From Globisporangium splendens (lineage: Eukaryota > Oomycota > Peronosporomycetes > Pythiales > Pythiaceae), in assembly GCA_006386115.1 (NCBI GenBank), contig VFIW01000003.1:496001-560000 (forward strand): 64,000 nucleotides of DNA. Reading direction: 5' to 3'. The translations under genes were made by a program, and so were the position numbers. The number at the start of each line of letters is the position of its first letter. Position 1 is the stretch's first letter. Shown in pieces: positions 23,195 through 36,766 of the stretch. The notes under the pieces were generated by a model, which saw only the letters and a list, made by a program, of their open reading frames with translations, was not told the origin of the DNA and searched no databases.

Positions 23195-24668
23195 TCGCTT
23201 GTAATCTGCGCTGGACTCGACGGATTCGGAAATGATGAGAGCGAAGAACGAGGGAGGGACTGAGACCCAGTGCAGGGAGGAGGACGGTCTCTTCTACTGC
23301 GTTTTCAGAAAGGCTGCCGCTAAGGACTCGCGCGAACCTGGGCTCGAGCTTCGCCATCCCCATATTTGTGTGGGAGTTGTGTATCAGAAAGAAACCGACA
23401 GTGCTGAAACCTGATGGATGCCTCGTTTCTGCATCGCCATCTGTTCCCAGTCGCACTAAATGATATCAGCTAGTCACTCACGCCTGTTACAGTACGTGGT
23501 GAAGAGCTCTGAACGGCATCAAGCAGCTTTCGAGTCTCGCTGGGTGAAGGAGCGATGCCGCAGTGCATCCACCACACTGCGACAGCCTATTATGTAGGTG
23601 CTACTATCGCAAAGGAGAACCTTGAAGCCGATCCACGCATCAAGCGGCGAATTTCATTTTGACAGCCATGCCTGACCCATACGCTGTGCTGCGCTCGCAC
23701 TCTCCAGTGGCGAAATCTGCAAGCAAAGGACAAAATGAGGCGATTAGGGGCGACTGAACATTCTTGGTAGAAGATGGTGAGGAGCGCCTGGTAACGTGGC
23801 GCGAATGCAAGCACGCGCATGAAGACACACATACTGTGAACGCCAATCGCCTCAGCTGTAAAGTGCGGAACAGTTGCACAAACGAGTCGCTCTGCGTACT
23901 TTAGGACGACAAACATGTGAGGTCGAGCGACTGCGTGCAGCTGCAATCAGCCAGCATGATACATCTCAAAGTCCCCTGCGCGGTGCAAGTGGACATTGTG
24001 TGTCGCTGTGGGGAGTACGATGCGTGATTGGTGATGCCGACGTACCGATACAATGCTGGCTATAAACTCGTTCAAACGCTAGTCTTTTTTTTTTTACAAC
24101 AGCGCTGTTTTAGTCGACACCAGAGCTACCATATTCGGTTCAGTTTCACATATCAACACCCGCATGTGTAAACCAAAGCACTGGGTCGAAGGGGGACAAA
24201 TAAAGATCTGGGTTTAGTCGAAAATGATGTGTCAAACGGGATAAACCAAGATCGGAATTTATCCCGCTCACACACTTGGGTGGACAAGTGAAGAACCTGA
24301 TTCTGTCGAAAGCATTGAGATGAGGAATCTGCCAATACGGGTCAAACCTGAACTTTGGATGTCCCACATTAGAATATCCCGATCTTTGCGTTTAGCCCGA
24401 CTCGCTGTTTCGGTGATTGACAAGCACTCCGAACTGCACTGAAGTTGATTGACAAACACTCAGAATTGTTCAGTTACTCGGATGATTGACAAGCATTCAG
24501 AATCAGAGCTCGAATGACTGACAAACACTCGTCGCTTGACTCCATCTAACTGAGTCTGATGCTCTGTCTGAGCCCACTCGCGAGTTGAAGAGACGCTCGT
24601 TCTGGCAATTCTGCATTCTGTGCGCACTCATTCGCGAATTTCCCTTCAAGTGCGCGAGTGGAGGGAGC
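23195..24668. other. Intergenic region with short repeats and a hairpin
   Basis: Contains the copy 2 promoter, a perfect 9-base inverted repeat with a 12-base loop at 24237-24266, a poly-T run near 24086-24095, and the TGATTGACAA repeat cluster listed separately. No intact gene seen. Confidence 0.4.
24414..24535. repeat. Degenerate tandem repeat, four copies of TGATTGACAARCAYTC
   Basis: Copies begin at about 24414, 24446, 24483 and 24515, spaced 32, 37 and 32 bases, each reading TGA(T/C)TGACAA(A/G)CA(C/T)TC. Spacers between the units differ. The cluster ends ~135 bases before the first ATG of the broken dynein-like gene, so it could be an old promoter repeat or a decayed satellite. Confidence 0.6.
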
Positions 24669-27600
24669 ATGGAGGCGCTTGGTGCCGCCGACGTCGTGAC
24701 GGAAAGTGCCATCTTCGCGTCCCTCGGCGCGGCGGCGACACCCGCGGGCGCTCGCTTCCTTCGCGGTTCGTCGCCAAACGCGATGGAATCCTCCCTCACG
24801 TCGCCGTCCCCTTTGGTGCTCCCACCCGTCGGTACAGGTGCCTCGGCGTCCACCGCCGGTTCGACACAGTCCACCGTCACGAGCCCATGCCACATTGGAT
24901 CGCTCACGTTGCTTCCACCGAAGACCCCGCGGTCGCTCATAAATTCGTTCCCGGTCACGACTGAGCAATGTGGCGTTGTGTGGACATTTTTGTGCGATTG
25001 GGTCCAAACGCAGATAAAGCAATGCTTTTCCTTTCTATTTTCTTTCTTCTTCTTTCTGCTCTCTAGGTGTCTAGTTCCGTATTCGCTCAGTGCGCAAAAA
25101 CGAAGAGTAGTGGTGCAAATATGAGTGGGTTGGATGGGTGGTGTGTTGTGCGTTGAACCAGATCAAAATGTAGCATTTTTGGTGCCGAGTAATCGAATTG
25201 CGTCGAACTTCACTCCGGCTGCTCGACAGCTAGCGATGCAAAGAACTCCAGCGAGTAACGGGAATGCAGCAAGAACACAGGGAGCTGGAATTGTCTTCTA
25301 CGGAGACACTGCTTCTCGTGGCTTAAGATTGAAAGGTGCTGCAGAATCTAGTACAAGCTTCCCAAAACCCCTGGAGCCCGGGACGTCATGGCAAGGGATG
25401 GTGCCAACTTCTCCAGAGGGTAAAAAGTGAAAAGCAGAAACAATTAACTGCAGCATTCTTTCAAGAAATCAGTCGCCGACTCAAGCTGATGGAAACCACA
25501 AGATCGAATTATCTCCAAGCAAGCAGACGCATGATTCAAAGCCAGAAGAGCGATACTTTGCTTACATTGCTGGAGGCGATCAACTACTTGAGCACCGCTG
25601 GTTAACTCCAATATCTTCTCATCTTACTGAGCGAATCGTATCGCCAGCTGTGAAGTACCTCACAGAACCACCATAAAGCCGTATCAAGCTGGTTTTGAAC
25701 GCAGCACAGGAAGAGTTTGTCGCGAACTACTAAACGCATGATAAACAGTACCTGAGACTTTTCTGCGTCGACTGTAGTCACGTGAACGCTCCCATGCTCT
25801 CTGATTCGTGCTGCGGGTAAATCGTCTACTTTACGAGTCTCAAGAGCATACTACTCGGTTGAACGCAGAGCTGCGGCATGAATATAAAGATGTGGCGGCA
25901 AGGCTAGCGAAGAAACCGATGGATCTATATGAGCTCGTCGACGCTGAGGGATTTGTTGGATACTTGAAGACATCCAAGCTCTCTGAACTGCAAGAAAGAG
26001 CAGACACAATCAAGGAAAGGGTGCAATTCCTTCTTTTTGAACGAGAATTGGTTTACATCGGATACGCGATCGAACCAGGATTTCCTAGCAATCGAGATGG
26101 CAATAATATGGAGGTTTCAGCACTCCGGTCACCTGGTGGGATTGGCGCAAGATTGTTTCGCTTGGCTCCAGACGTGCTCACGTCAACAGCAAAGACCATA
26201 AAGTGGCGAAGCCACATCAACAAGTTACTTCGCGACGCAGAAGCCTCGTTGGTGAACGAACGCGCGAGGACCGAGACGGTTTCCCTGGCAAAGCGCACCC
26301 ACTTTCAATCTGAGATCGAAGAATTTGACGGTGAAGTCAAAGGCTTTGCAAAGGAAGGCGATCTACGGCATGCTGCAACGTACGTTGTGCAGCTCGCAAA
26401 AACGAAAGACACGTTGTTTTCTTTCCGAAAAACCGTGGAAGCGATCATCGAGGAAGAAACAAAGTTGCAGTGGAAGATGACCGATTTCGGTAAGCTGGAT
26501 GATATTGCTGAGGAAATGGAGCCGTGCGAGCAGCTATGGAAGATTGCACGCAAATTCCGTGAAATGAGCTCGCGTTGGCTGTGCGGGAGCTTATTTGAGC
26601 TCGACGCAAGTGAAGGAATGCAAGCGCTGCATCAAATGCTAACGATTATCGCGAACGTTTCGAAGATTTTACATTTGAACTCTGCTGACGCGGCGATTGC
26701 AGCTGAGGTGCTGAAAAAGCAGCTGACGGATTTTCGAGAGAACGCTCGACTTGTCGGTGCGATTTCGGACCCATCGATGAAAGATCGCTACTTGAAAGAA
26801 GTATCAGCACTGCTTGGTTTGAGTCTTGACCCTCAAGACCCCTTGACGCTGCTGAAGCTACTAGAAAGCGGAGCACTTGTCCATTTGGGCGAGATTCTAG
26901 AAATCAGCCAGAATGCTACTCAAGAGAAGCAGATCGAAGACGCCTTGGTCGAAATTGACGCCGAGTGGAGAGATGTGCAGTTTCTGTTCAAGACAGCAAA
27001 GAAGCCAAAATATGGTAGCAGCAATTTGCCGGTTCCTGCAGAGCTGAAGAAGCCAGGTAAGGCTCCAGATCATCTTTCTCTTGAAGTCAGCACCCTGCTT
27101 CAGCGAGAATTTGTCGAAGACGTGACTCAACTCGTCGAAGAGCATCAAGTGAGACTCCAATCCCTTCTCTGTATGCAGCACGCAATTCCTTTCTCCCAAG
27201 AAATTTCGTCTTGGCTGCATTTCACGCAAAACACCTATTATGCGGCGATCTCAAACCCCGCTCCAGCTTTCTCAATCTTCGATTTGTGAGGAGGATAGTG
27301 AGACGTGTCGCGGAGCTGAGCGCGAAGGAGAAGCCATCACGCTGCGACGCCAATGTAGCTCTCACTCAGCCTCTGGGTGTTCAAAGTGTGACGGCCAGAC
27401 CGAGTGACGCATTAGATTCGCATGATGTCGAAAAAATGGAGCACAAGGTGGTCTGCATCGCACTTCGAGAAGAGCTGATTGCGACGACTCCAGCCGCAAA
27501 CATGGACCTAATCGAATTTTTGCTGCGAGATTTTGCAGCGAATCCATTGACTCGAGAGATTCGTATCACGAAAAGCTTTCTGCTGACCCCAGGACAGACG

Positions 27601-30600
27601 TCATTAGGACTCATGCCGTCAACGCTCTCTGATGAACAAAGCAACAGCAAAAGCCAATTAGAAGACGCGATTGAAGGCATCGTGCGAGCGAAAGAACCGG
27701 TCTGGATGGCATTTGGACTTGGTTTTAGCCAGAAAATAGTTCAGTTGTTGCAACACATGAAAGCGAACCGAGCCGTCGTCATCTCGGGAGGTGTCCAATC
27801 TGGGAAAACAGCACTGTGCAAAGCACTCGCGCGGTCCATATCAGAGCTATGCTCGGACCAAACGGACGGCTCAGCGCGAGATATTTTGCGTGGATCCACA
27901 GCAGAAGCTTGTTCAAATGAACTAATTGGAAGGACCCGTTGCGTCGTGCTGGCACCACGCGCTGTTACTGTGGACAACCTGCTCGGGACATCAGCCGATC
28001 AGTTCGAGAACACCCTCCTGGCTCATATTATCCGAGAGGCGAAGAGTTTTCACGAAGAAGGCAGCAAAATGAATACGTGGCTGGTTCTTGACGGCGATCT
28101 AGATCCTGCATGGAGCGAAAAGCTTTTGTATTTGATCGAAGAGCTTCAGGACGACTTTGCAGGTCATCAAAAGGGGCTGCTGCTCTCGTCTGGGAAATAT
28201 GTGCTCTTGCCACGATGTATGCGGCTGGTGGTGGAGACAATAACGTTGGCGAATTTATCCCCGTCGTTTCTGGCAAGAGTCAGCGTGGTTAATGTTGGGC
28301 AAGCAGTACAGCGCGAGTGGCGAGGACTCTATCGCGCGTGGAAAAAGGCTCATGAGCTCGAATTTGACGCGCCAGCGGGTGAAATCTGGGGTGTCGTGGA
28401 CGTGCTTGTCGAAGAAACCGTGGACGCGTGCTTGGGATTTGTGGAATCAAACTTCCAACGCGGATTCTCACAGCTACGGTTGGCTCGACTCAAGTCACTG
28501 TTGGCACTCTTCCACAGTTCCATCCGCCAGTCGTGGCCAAAGTTTCGCTCGATGGTGAGTGGGAAGCAACGAAAGACAGCATTTCACTGCTTTTATCTGC
28601 AAGCGCTCGTGTGGGGGATAGGGAACACTTGCGATGCACACGAGCGACGAATATTCCACGAGTTTCTGCGCCATTTGGTCATCCACGGTCCCTACAACGC
28701 TCAATCATCCTTGAAACGCGTGCTGATCTTGTTTTTCCCTAGTGGTACGACAGGCACCGGACATATTTCAAGTGGGGATAGCGCACAAGGTGGTGGTATG
28801 TCCTTACCGAGCCAAGGAGCACACCGGTCGCAGAGCGACTCGGCGATGAAAGACAGTATCTATGCGTTTGGCTTTTCGGTCGACTATGGTCTGAAATGGA
28901 TGCGCTGGACAGAGTACTACGAGTTATGGCTGCAAGCACAAACAAGTGTCAGCACATCAAGCAGCAGCGGCCCAAAAGGGATGAACGAGTTAAACGAAGA
29001 CGTCACTGCCTCGCTCACGGATTTGATTCTCCCAAATGGTTCTCAAGCCGCTGCCATTTGCATGGTAAACCAGCTGATGCTCGCGCAGTGCCCAACGCTA
29101 TTGAAAGGGTTGCGTGATAGTGGGAAGTCAGTCTGCGGATCGGCTTGGCTGGCGCTCAATTCTGCGTTCTCGAATGCACAAGCTGCTGCTGAGGCATCTC
29201 TCCAAGTTGGTAGTGGAAATGCATCCGAAGTAACGAACTCGCAGCATGTCTACGTGGGCTTACATACCTCAGCAGCAGATGTCCTTGAGCAAGTAGCCAT
29301 GTTTTTGAAGAAGCCGCACCGGAAAAAGAAAGACAAGCTATCTCCATCCGAGTCAAACGCTGCAAGAAACCCGCAACAGCAGATACGTCACGATAAGAGT
29401 GCGAGCGTTGAAGTTGAAAGAAGGATGTCATACGTGTTTATTGACGATCTTCACTGCCTCGATCCAGGTCGGAAGATGGATTCGGCTGTTGAGTTGCTCC
29501 GGGTGCTTACAGAGCATCGCCAAGCGATCCACCCGACATCGAACCTGGTTACAGCGTGCTTGAATATCCTTCCGCTGGCATCCATCCAAGCAAATATCGC
29601 ATTCAACGCGAGCCAGCATCACGATACAACCCGTCTCCTGAACCGATTTGTTCCTGTGACGCTACCCGCGCTAACAGACGCCGAGCTTTCTAGCATTTGT
29701 GTGGCAATTGTATCCCCAAACGATTCCGGACTAGCATTCACCCCGTCCGGTGCTGATGTCACTGTTCGCGACTCCCACAAAGCGTACCAGCTTCTTGCTA
29801 TCGTTGTCAAATGCTCGATCAAGCCTTTCCGTTTCATGTCGGGGGAATTTTCGCAGCACGCCGCCAGGGTTTCCTTTGATCCGAGCAAGCTTCAATACGT
29901 GTTCCATGTTCACGACGTTTTCGCCATTGTTCGGAGTGTCTGCTGTGATGGAAACCCAGCACTCACTTTAGCAGAGAAACCCCATCTGGCTCGCCTATGG
30001 TGCCACGAAAGCGCTCGCACTCTTGGCGATCGACTCATCGAGCCCAAAGAGACGACGATCTTCTACCAGCATGTGCGTGACCTTGCACTTCATAGCTTCG
30101 GACTGGCGCCCGAGGTGTTTTTCCTGCCTTATGCTGACCTCCCGATTGGGAAAACCAGCGACACGAGTCACCTATGGCTCGCGAATCACATCCACATTTG
30201 TCGGCGAAAGCAGTGGTACAGGGTTCGTGGATGGGTACCGCGAAGTCACCGAGATAGAAAAAGTGGAGCTGTCTGTCGAGAGAAGCATGATGGCGATGCA
30301 TCGCGCGAATATGGGCTCCGAATCCTTGGAGATTGTGATCTGTGGGGACGTGATTCAGCATGTTCTTCGCCTTATCCGCTTACTGCGCCATGAAGGTCGA
30401 AACGTACTGTTAATTGGCACCAAGGGCAGCAAAATGGCGACAGTTGCTCGCCTTGCAGCATTCATTTGCCGCAAGACTGCGATCCTGTACAGCACCTCGA
30501 CCTCCTCGGCAAGTCAGAACTCAGAGCCGCTCGTTGGATGGAAGCATGAGCTGAGGAACGCGGTCCTGGCAAGCGTCTACAAGAAAGACGAAAACGTCGT

Positions 30601-33600
30601 ATTCATCTTCAAAGACTCGCAATTGTTGGGAACCGGACATTATGATGCGATCGAGAGATTTGTCACTGGCGCGCAATTTAGTTCCGACATTCTTGCATAC
30701 GAAGATCTCGACGACCACCTTCTCTCGATACTGCGCGACCAAATGCGCCAAGAGCAAGAAGAGAATCGAACCAACAAGCTTGCGACGCAAACGATTCTCT
30801 CAACAAAAGCTCCAGTACTCGAGTATTTCTACACACAAGTGCGCAAGAAGTTCCAAATGGTGGCCATCTTATCCGACCCACAAACGAACTTGTTGTCAAG
30901 GAATAATGAGAACCTTGGATCTCGGAATGCTAGATCACGGTTAGTGAGACTACTGTGGCAAATACCGCGACTCCTGAAGCACTGTACGGTCGACTGTTTC
31001 GGAGAGTGGCCAGAGGAGTCCTTATCCGCGATTGCGCACAAGTGTTTTGCGCTGTCCAGTGAGATCGAGAAGGAACGAGCTGTGCAGTTTGCGCAAGCCG
31101 CAGTGCAAATCTATCAGAGCACTCGCCGGTTCTACGATCGGGTTTTAGAGAGTCCTGTGAGCACAAAAGAAGGCAAAGGATCAGCAAATGAGTTGTTGGG
31201 CGATGTGGATGAAGATGACTCGAGTTCTCCACAGCTTCCATCGCTGGATCGACCGCCGCCAATTCAACTTGATTCAAGTATGCTGATCGCGCAGATTTGT
31301 CTCTTTCTAAAATTCTTGGGCCGACTGAGTCGTGAGATCACTGGTAATAAATCCAAGTATCACATGGGACTCACTTTCTTGGAGCAAACGGAGCAAATGC
31401 TGGTCGCCGAGCAAGCTCAAGCCGAGGTGCTGCAGCCCGAGATGCAAAAGCGGGCTGACTTCACGCGACGCATGTCTGGGACGCTAGAAAAAGAAAAGAT
31501 CACGTCCATCAAACTGAATCACGCTCTTGATCTCGCGACCAGCTTGGTCGAGGCACAGAGAGGAAGACTCGCCAATGTCGAGGCAGGGTACCAAGAGCTC
31601 GTCAAGGATTCGATGGTCGTGTTTAAGCAAGCGCAAACTAATATCAGCGTGTTTCAAATTGCCAAATCCGAAGAAAGCGATGAAGAGCAGGGTACAGTTG
31701 ACTCTCCTGTCTCTGCTCAAGACAATAATGCAACAGCAATTAATGCTGACAACAACACGGAGTCGGGATATACGAGCGTGGACTCAGTGCAAGAGAGTGT
31801 GAATGGGCAAGAAGGTTTACAACCAAAAGGAGAGGAAGCGTCTGTGGTTGAGCCCCTCAGTGACGGCGAGCTGAAGGAGCGAGAGCTGAAGCAGCATCGG
31901 AGAGCTCTGATTAGAAGCTTTGCGCCGTTTAAGCCAGTGCCGACAGCATTGAAGCAGCTAGCGGAGTACCTGGGACTGATCTTCGGCTTCCAGCCTGTCG
32001 AAGCACGAGACGAATTGGATCCGGATGAGGTCTTCATGGGTTATTGGGAAGGCATGTCGGCTCGACTGAAAACCAAGGCGTTCTGGGATGGACTGATCGT
32101 GTTTGATGTGGAAGCTCGCGTCAATGACAAGATCCTTGGACAAGTGCTGCCTATTTGTATTTCGCCAGACTTTGAGAAGGAGATGTTTGTGTCGATCCAC
32201 GGGACCACTTCCCACTGTTAGTCGATCCGTATGGGATCGCGGTGACGTGGGTGAAAAAACGCGAAGCACCCAACAAGCTCCAGGTGCTCAACAGCCAAGC
32301 AGCTAGTGAGGAAAGTCTATGGAACGAGATCGACACTGCAGCGAAGAAGCAAAACACGTTGATGGTGACTGACTTTTGTGAAGAGAGTGCGTTCACCTTG
32401 CGATCGCTCATTGGCGCCAAGCGACGAGCTCTTTTCGAGATAGTGAATCGAGACATCAGCAGTATCAGCGCTGCAATCACAGGGAATGGAAACACCTCGA
32501 TGCCTCGATTGGGAGATGGGAGCGATGCTGTAAACTATCCGTGCTGGTTCCAAATTCCACAATCCGCGAAGCAACATGACGGCAGCACGACTCTGCAGCA
32601 GCAAACCCAAAAAGCTGGAGTGCATACTCAAGGAGTACGATCAGTCTGTCGAGCGCCGCATTCTGAAGCGAGTCGTGGCGCGTCTACTTTGTGTACTCGA
32701 AATCGAATCGGTGCCAGAATGGATGCTTCAATACGCAAGCCAACTCAGGATCGTGAGGTTTCACTTTTCAGCTCAGTTTGTTGAAACGCACTGTGCATCC
32801 AAAGTGGCCGACGCGTATGGCGAGCAGCATTTACTCACCGAGATTCAGACATTACAGCTCGACATCATGTCGTACCAGGAGCAAATTGACGCGATCGAAA
32901 ATGAAATCCTCGACTTTTTCAGCGCCAAGCAGTCCCAGGACGTGTACTCTGAAGTCTCGAAAGTGCTGCGCATCGTTGGCAACCGAAGTGCCATGCATAC
33001 CCTTGAGAGCAGCAAAACGGAATCCGAGAGCAAGATTCGCAGCAACCGCACGCAACTGGATCGATTCGCTGTCCTTGTTCACCGAGGCGTGGATTTTGCG
33101 TACGCATGGCGAGACATTGCGTGGGTCACTAACGAAATGCAACTACTAGCAAACGGAAGATGTGGAGGAGGATCCGACTCCTGGTTCGTGCTACCGTGGG
33201 TCTGGAATCTTCTCGCCAAGTCGCTCCAGCAGTACGAGCCGCGCAAACCCCTTGAAGAAATGACGAGGATCTACACGGAAAGTGCTCGCGAGTTTGTCGC
33301 TGCAGGGTTGCGTGATGATGAGCAGCTCTTGTTTGACTTTCTGCTGTCGTTACGGTTGCACAATCGACGACGCCGTGGTCAGCATTACTCGTCGACTACG
33401 TCAAACATCGTGGTGGAAAACAAGCTGGGATCTGACAAGGTTTTGTACTCTTTCGTAAGCAAGAGCAACGATTCGCTCTTTCTCCACGGGCTTCGGTTGA
33501 TGGGTCAGCTGCAGCTCCAGGTAGTGCGACCTAGAGCGCCATCGCCACCGTCACCAAGTGAGCGAACTGCTGCCGGGAAAAGCGTTGTGAGCGACCCAGC

Positions 33601-33957
33601 TTCTCGTCAGTCGCCCGAGCTCCACCCAGAGGGCATTGCAGTCGTTCTGGAGGTGACCATTGCATGCATGGCGACATCCACGACGCCGTCCTCAGCAGCA
33701 AAGCCCTCACCGTTGACTCGGTTCCCCACATTGAACGAGTTGAGACGTGCAAGCTCCAAGCAGCTTCTTCTCCAAGCACCACAGGAGAAACCTCTCGCCA
33801 CCTTGGTCGAGTGTCTGTGCCCCATCTACCATTCTGATGCTGCACTTGGCTTCCCCAAGCACCCTGAGACGAGTTTATGCGTGATGACAGCGCTGCCAGA
33901 AGCAGAGCTTTGCTTCAGTGGCTCCAGCCTTGTCATCCACACGTTCAAAAGCAAATA
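24669..33957 (+). pseudogene. Broken, divergent dynein heavy-chain-like gene lacking AAA1
   Basis: Collinear dynein heavy chain pieces lie in shifting frames. The Ser/Thr/Ala-rich start (24669-24960) and the tail (25100-25800) are interrupted by stops and frame changes. Linker (DHC_N2-like) sequence is 25808-27289. The AAA2 region is 27430-28500, with Walker A GGVQSGKT near 27787 and a WLVLDGDLDPAW block near 28076. AAA3 has a degenerate loop LLKGLRDSGKS near 29101 and Walker B YVFIDDLHCLD near 29430. AAA4 has GTKGSKMAT where dyneins have [10 protein letters not shown] coiled-coil stalk part is 31370-31650 and AAA5/AAA6-like sequence follows to the stop at 33957. Frame changes occur near 27.3, 30.2, 32.2 and 32.6 kb; I found no convincing intron for the last three. 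AAA1, the main ATPase site, is missing, and so is the usual C-terminal domain. A divergent but functional DNHD1-like gene is the alternative; the number of breaks argues against it. Confidence 0.75.
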
Positions 33958-34071
33958 AATAAAGGCAACTGACGATCATGCTCGTGTCAAGAAAAAAGGC
34001 AAGAAAGCAAGGTGGATGACGATACAGTATTTAAAAGTGTGCAACTATAATAAGGCAAAGATCTTCGATTC

Positions 34072-35632
<1,561 letters not shown>

Positions 35633-35973
35633 ATTCGCTGGTGGTCGTCTGTTTCGATATGTTGCAAAAGGATATGCTTCTGATTGGAAGCTCCTTTTTT
35701 ACGAGGCGTCGCGCCACCACCAGTCGTAATTACGAAAGACTCCAGTTTACAGAAAAGAACCATCCTGAAACTCAAACTTCCAGTTTCCAGAACTCTGGAA
35801 CCCTAAACAGCGTCGCGTCCTATTTCCAGAGAGTTTAACAATAGGGCCATGCAAGGAGGGGGCACAATTGAATTGCATCAGGAAAAAAAGAGAAAAGGTT
35901 TTATTCCAATGAGGTTTTTTCGAACCAAATCGATGCAAATGGATGCCATTCTAGAGACAAGAAAGAAGGCAGA
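35633..35973. other. Short divergent promoter region
   Basis: 340 bases between RUVBL1 (-) and MOG1 (+), both housekeeping genes, so probably a shared bidirectional promoter. No gene seen. Confidence 0.5.
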
Positions 35974-36766
35974 ATGACAGGCACCACGACGCGCGTGTTG
36001 TTCGGCGGCGCGCTCTCGTGCGCCATCCCCGAGGGCTTTGCCGACGTCAGGTACGCACGCGCCATTGCGCTGCACCATCGTATGCATACCCACTGCGTCT
36101 ATCGCAGCCTACACTCATTGCACAAGGTTACTTTTTGTCCACTCGAATGGGTTGAATTATGCTGCTTGTGTGTGTGTGTAGCTCGTTTCGCCAAGTGCCA
36201 GATAACCAGGAGGTGTTTGCGAATGCACAGACGGACCAGTGCGTGATCGTGGAACTGCTGCAGTACGAGGACGATGTGCTCGACGATGAGAGCGCGCGCT
36301 TCTTCTTCAACGAGATCGCGGCGTCCAACGGGTGCAACCCTGACGACGTGTCGATCCTGTGCTCGGAGCTCTTGGCTGCGAATGACGGACCTGCGATCTC
36401 GGCCACGCACACGAACAGCATTGTCGTCGGCGACCAGCGTGTGGCAAAGTTCAAGGAGGGTGAGAGTGCGAAGAACGTCGTGCGCGTGTACTTGGGCAAT
36501 ATCAGGTGCGTCGCGCGTTGTGTTGGCTGCTCTGCGTTAGAAAATGACCGTGCTGACTGTGTGTGTTGATTGATTGATTGGAATTCATTAGATTGCCGAG
36601 CGTGGCGACGGACGTCGTGATCTCGGTCTCGGTGCCGCTGCAGATCAGCGCGGCGAGCAGCAGCGCCGGCAGCTTCCAGTTCGAAAACAGCGCGGAGATC
36701 GGCGCGGCGTTATTTATGCAAGTCGTGAAGTCGTTTGCCGTCCACGATTGGTCGCTCTTTGGGTAA
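35974..36766 (+). CDS. MOG1: Ran-binding protein MOG1 (RANGRF) homologue
   Basis: Exons 35974-36050, 36182-36505 and 36592-36766 give 192 codons (191 residues), the family's normal size. The start LFGGALSCAIPEGFADV and SSFRQVPDNQEVFA, with Asp/Glu-rich VELLQYEDDVLDDE, are the hallmark MOG1 surface that binds Ran GTPase. The C-terminal half (ISVSVPLQISA, FMQVVKSFAVHDWSLFG) is also typical. MOG1 helps release nucleotide from Ran in the nucleus and so supports nucleocytoplasmic transport. The acceptor of exon 2 is preceded by a TG-repeat tract, GTGTGTGTGTGTAG. Single copy, intact. Confidence 0.9.

Noticed and set aside
24237..24266. Perfect 9-base hairpin CGGGATAAA...TTTATCCCG as a terminator or RNA element
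   Set aside because: Isolated, without T-run or neighbouring gene end that would give it a role; likely chance in AT-rich DNA.
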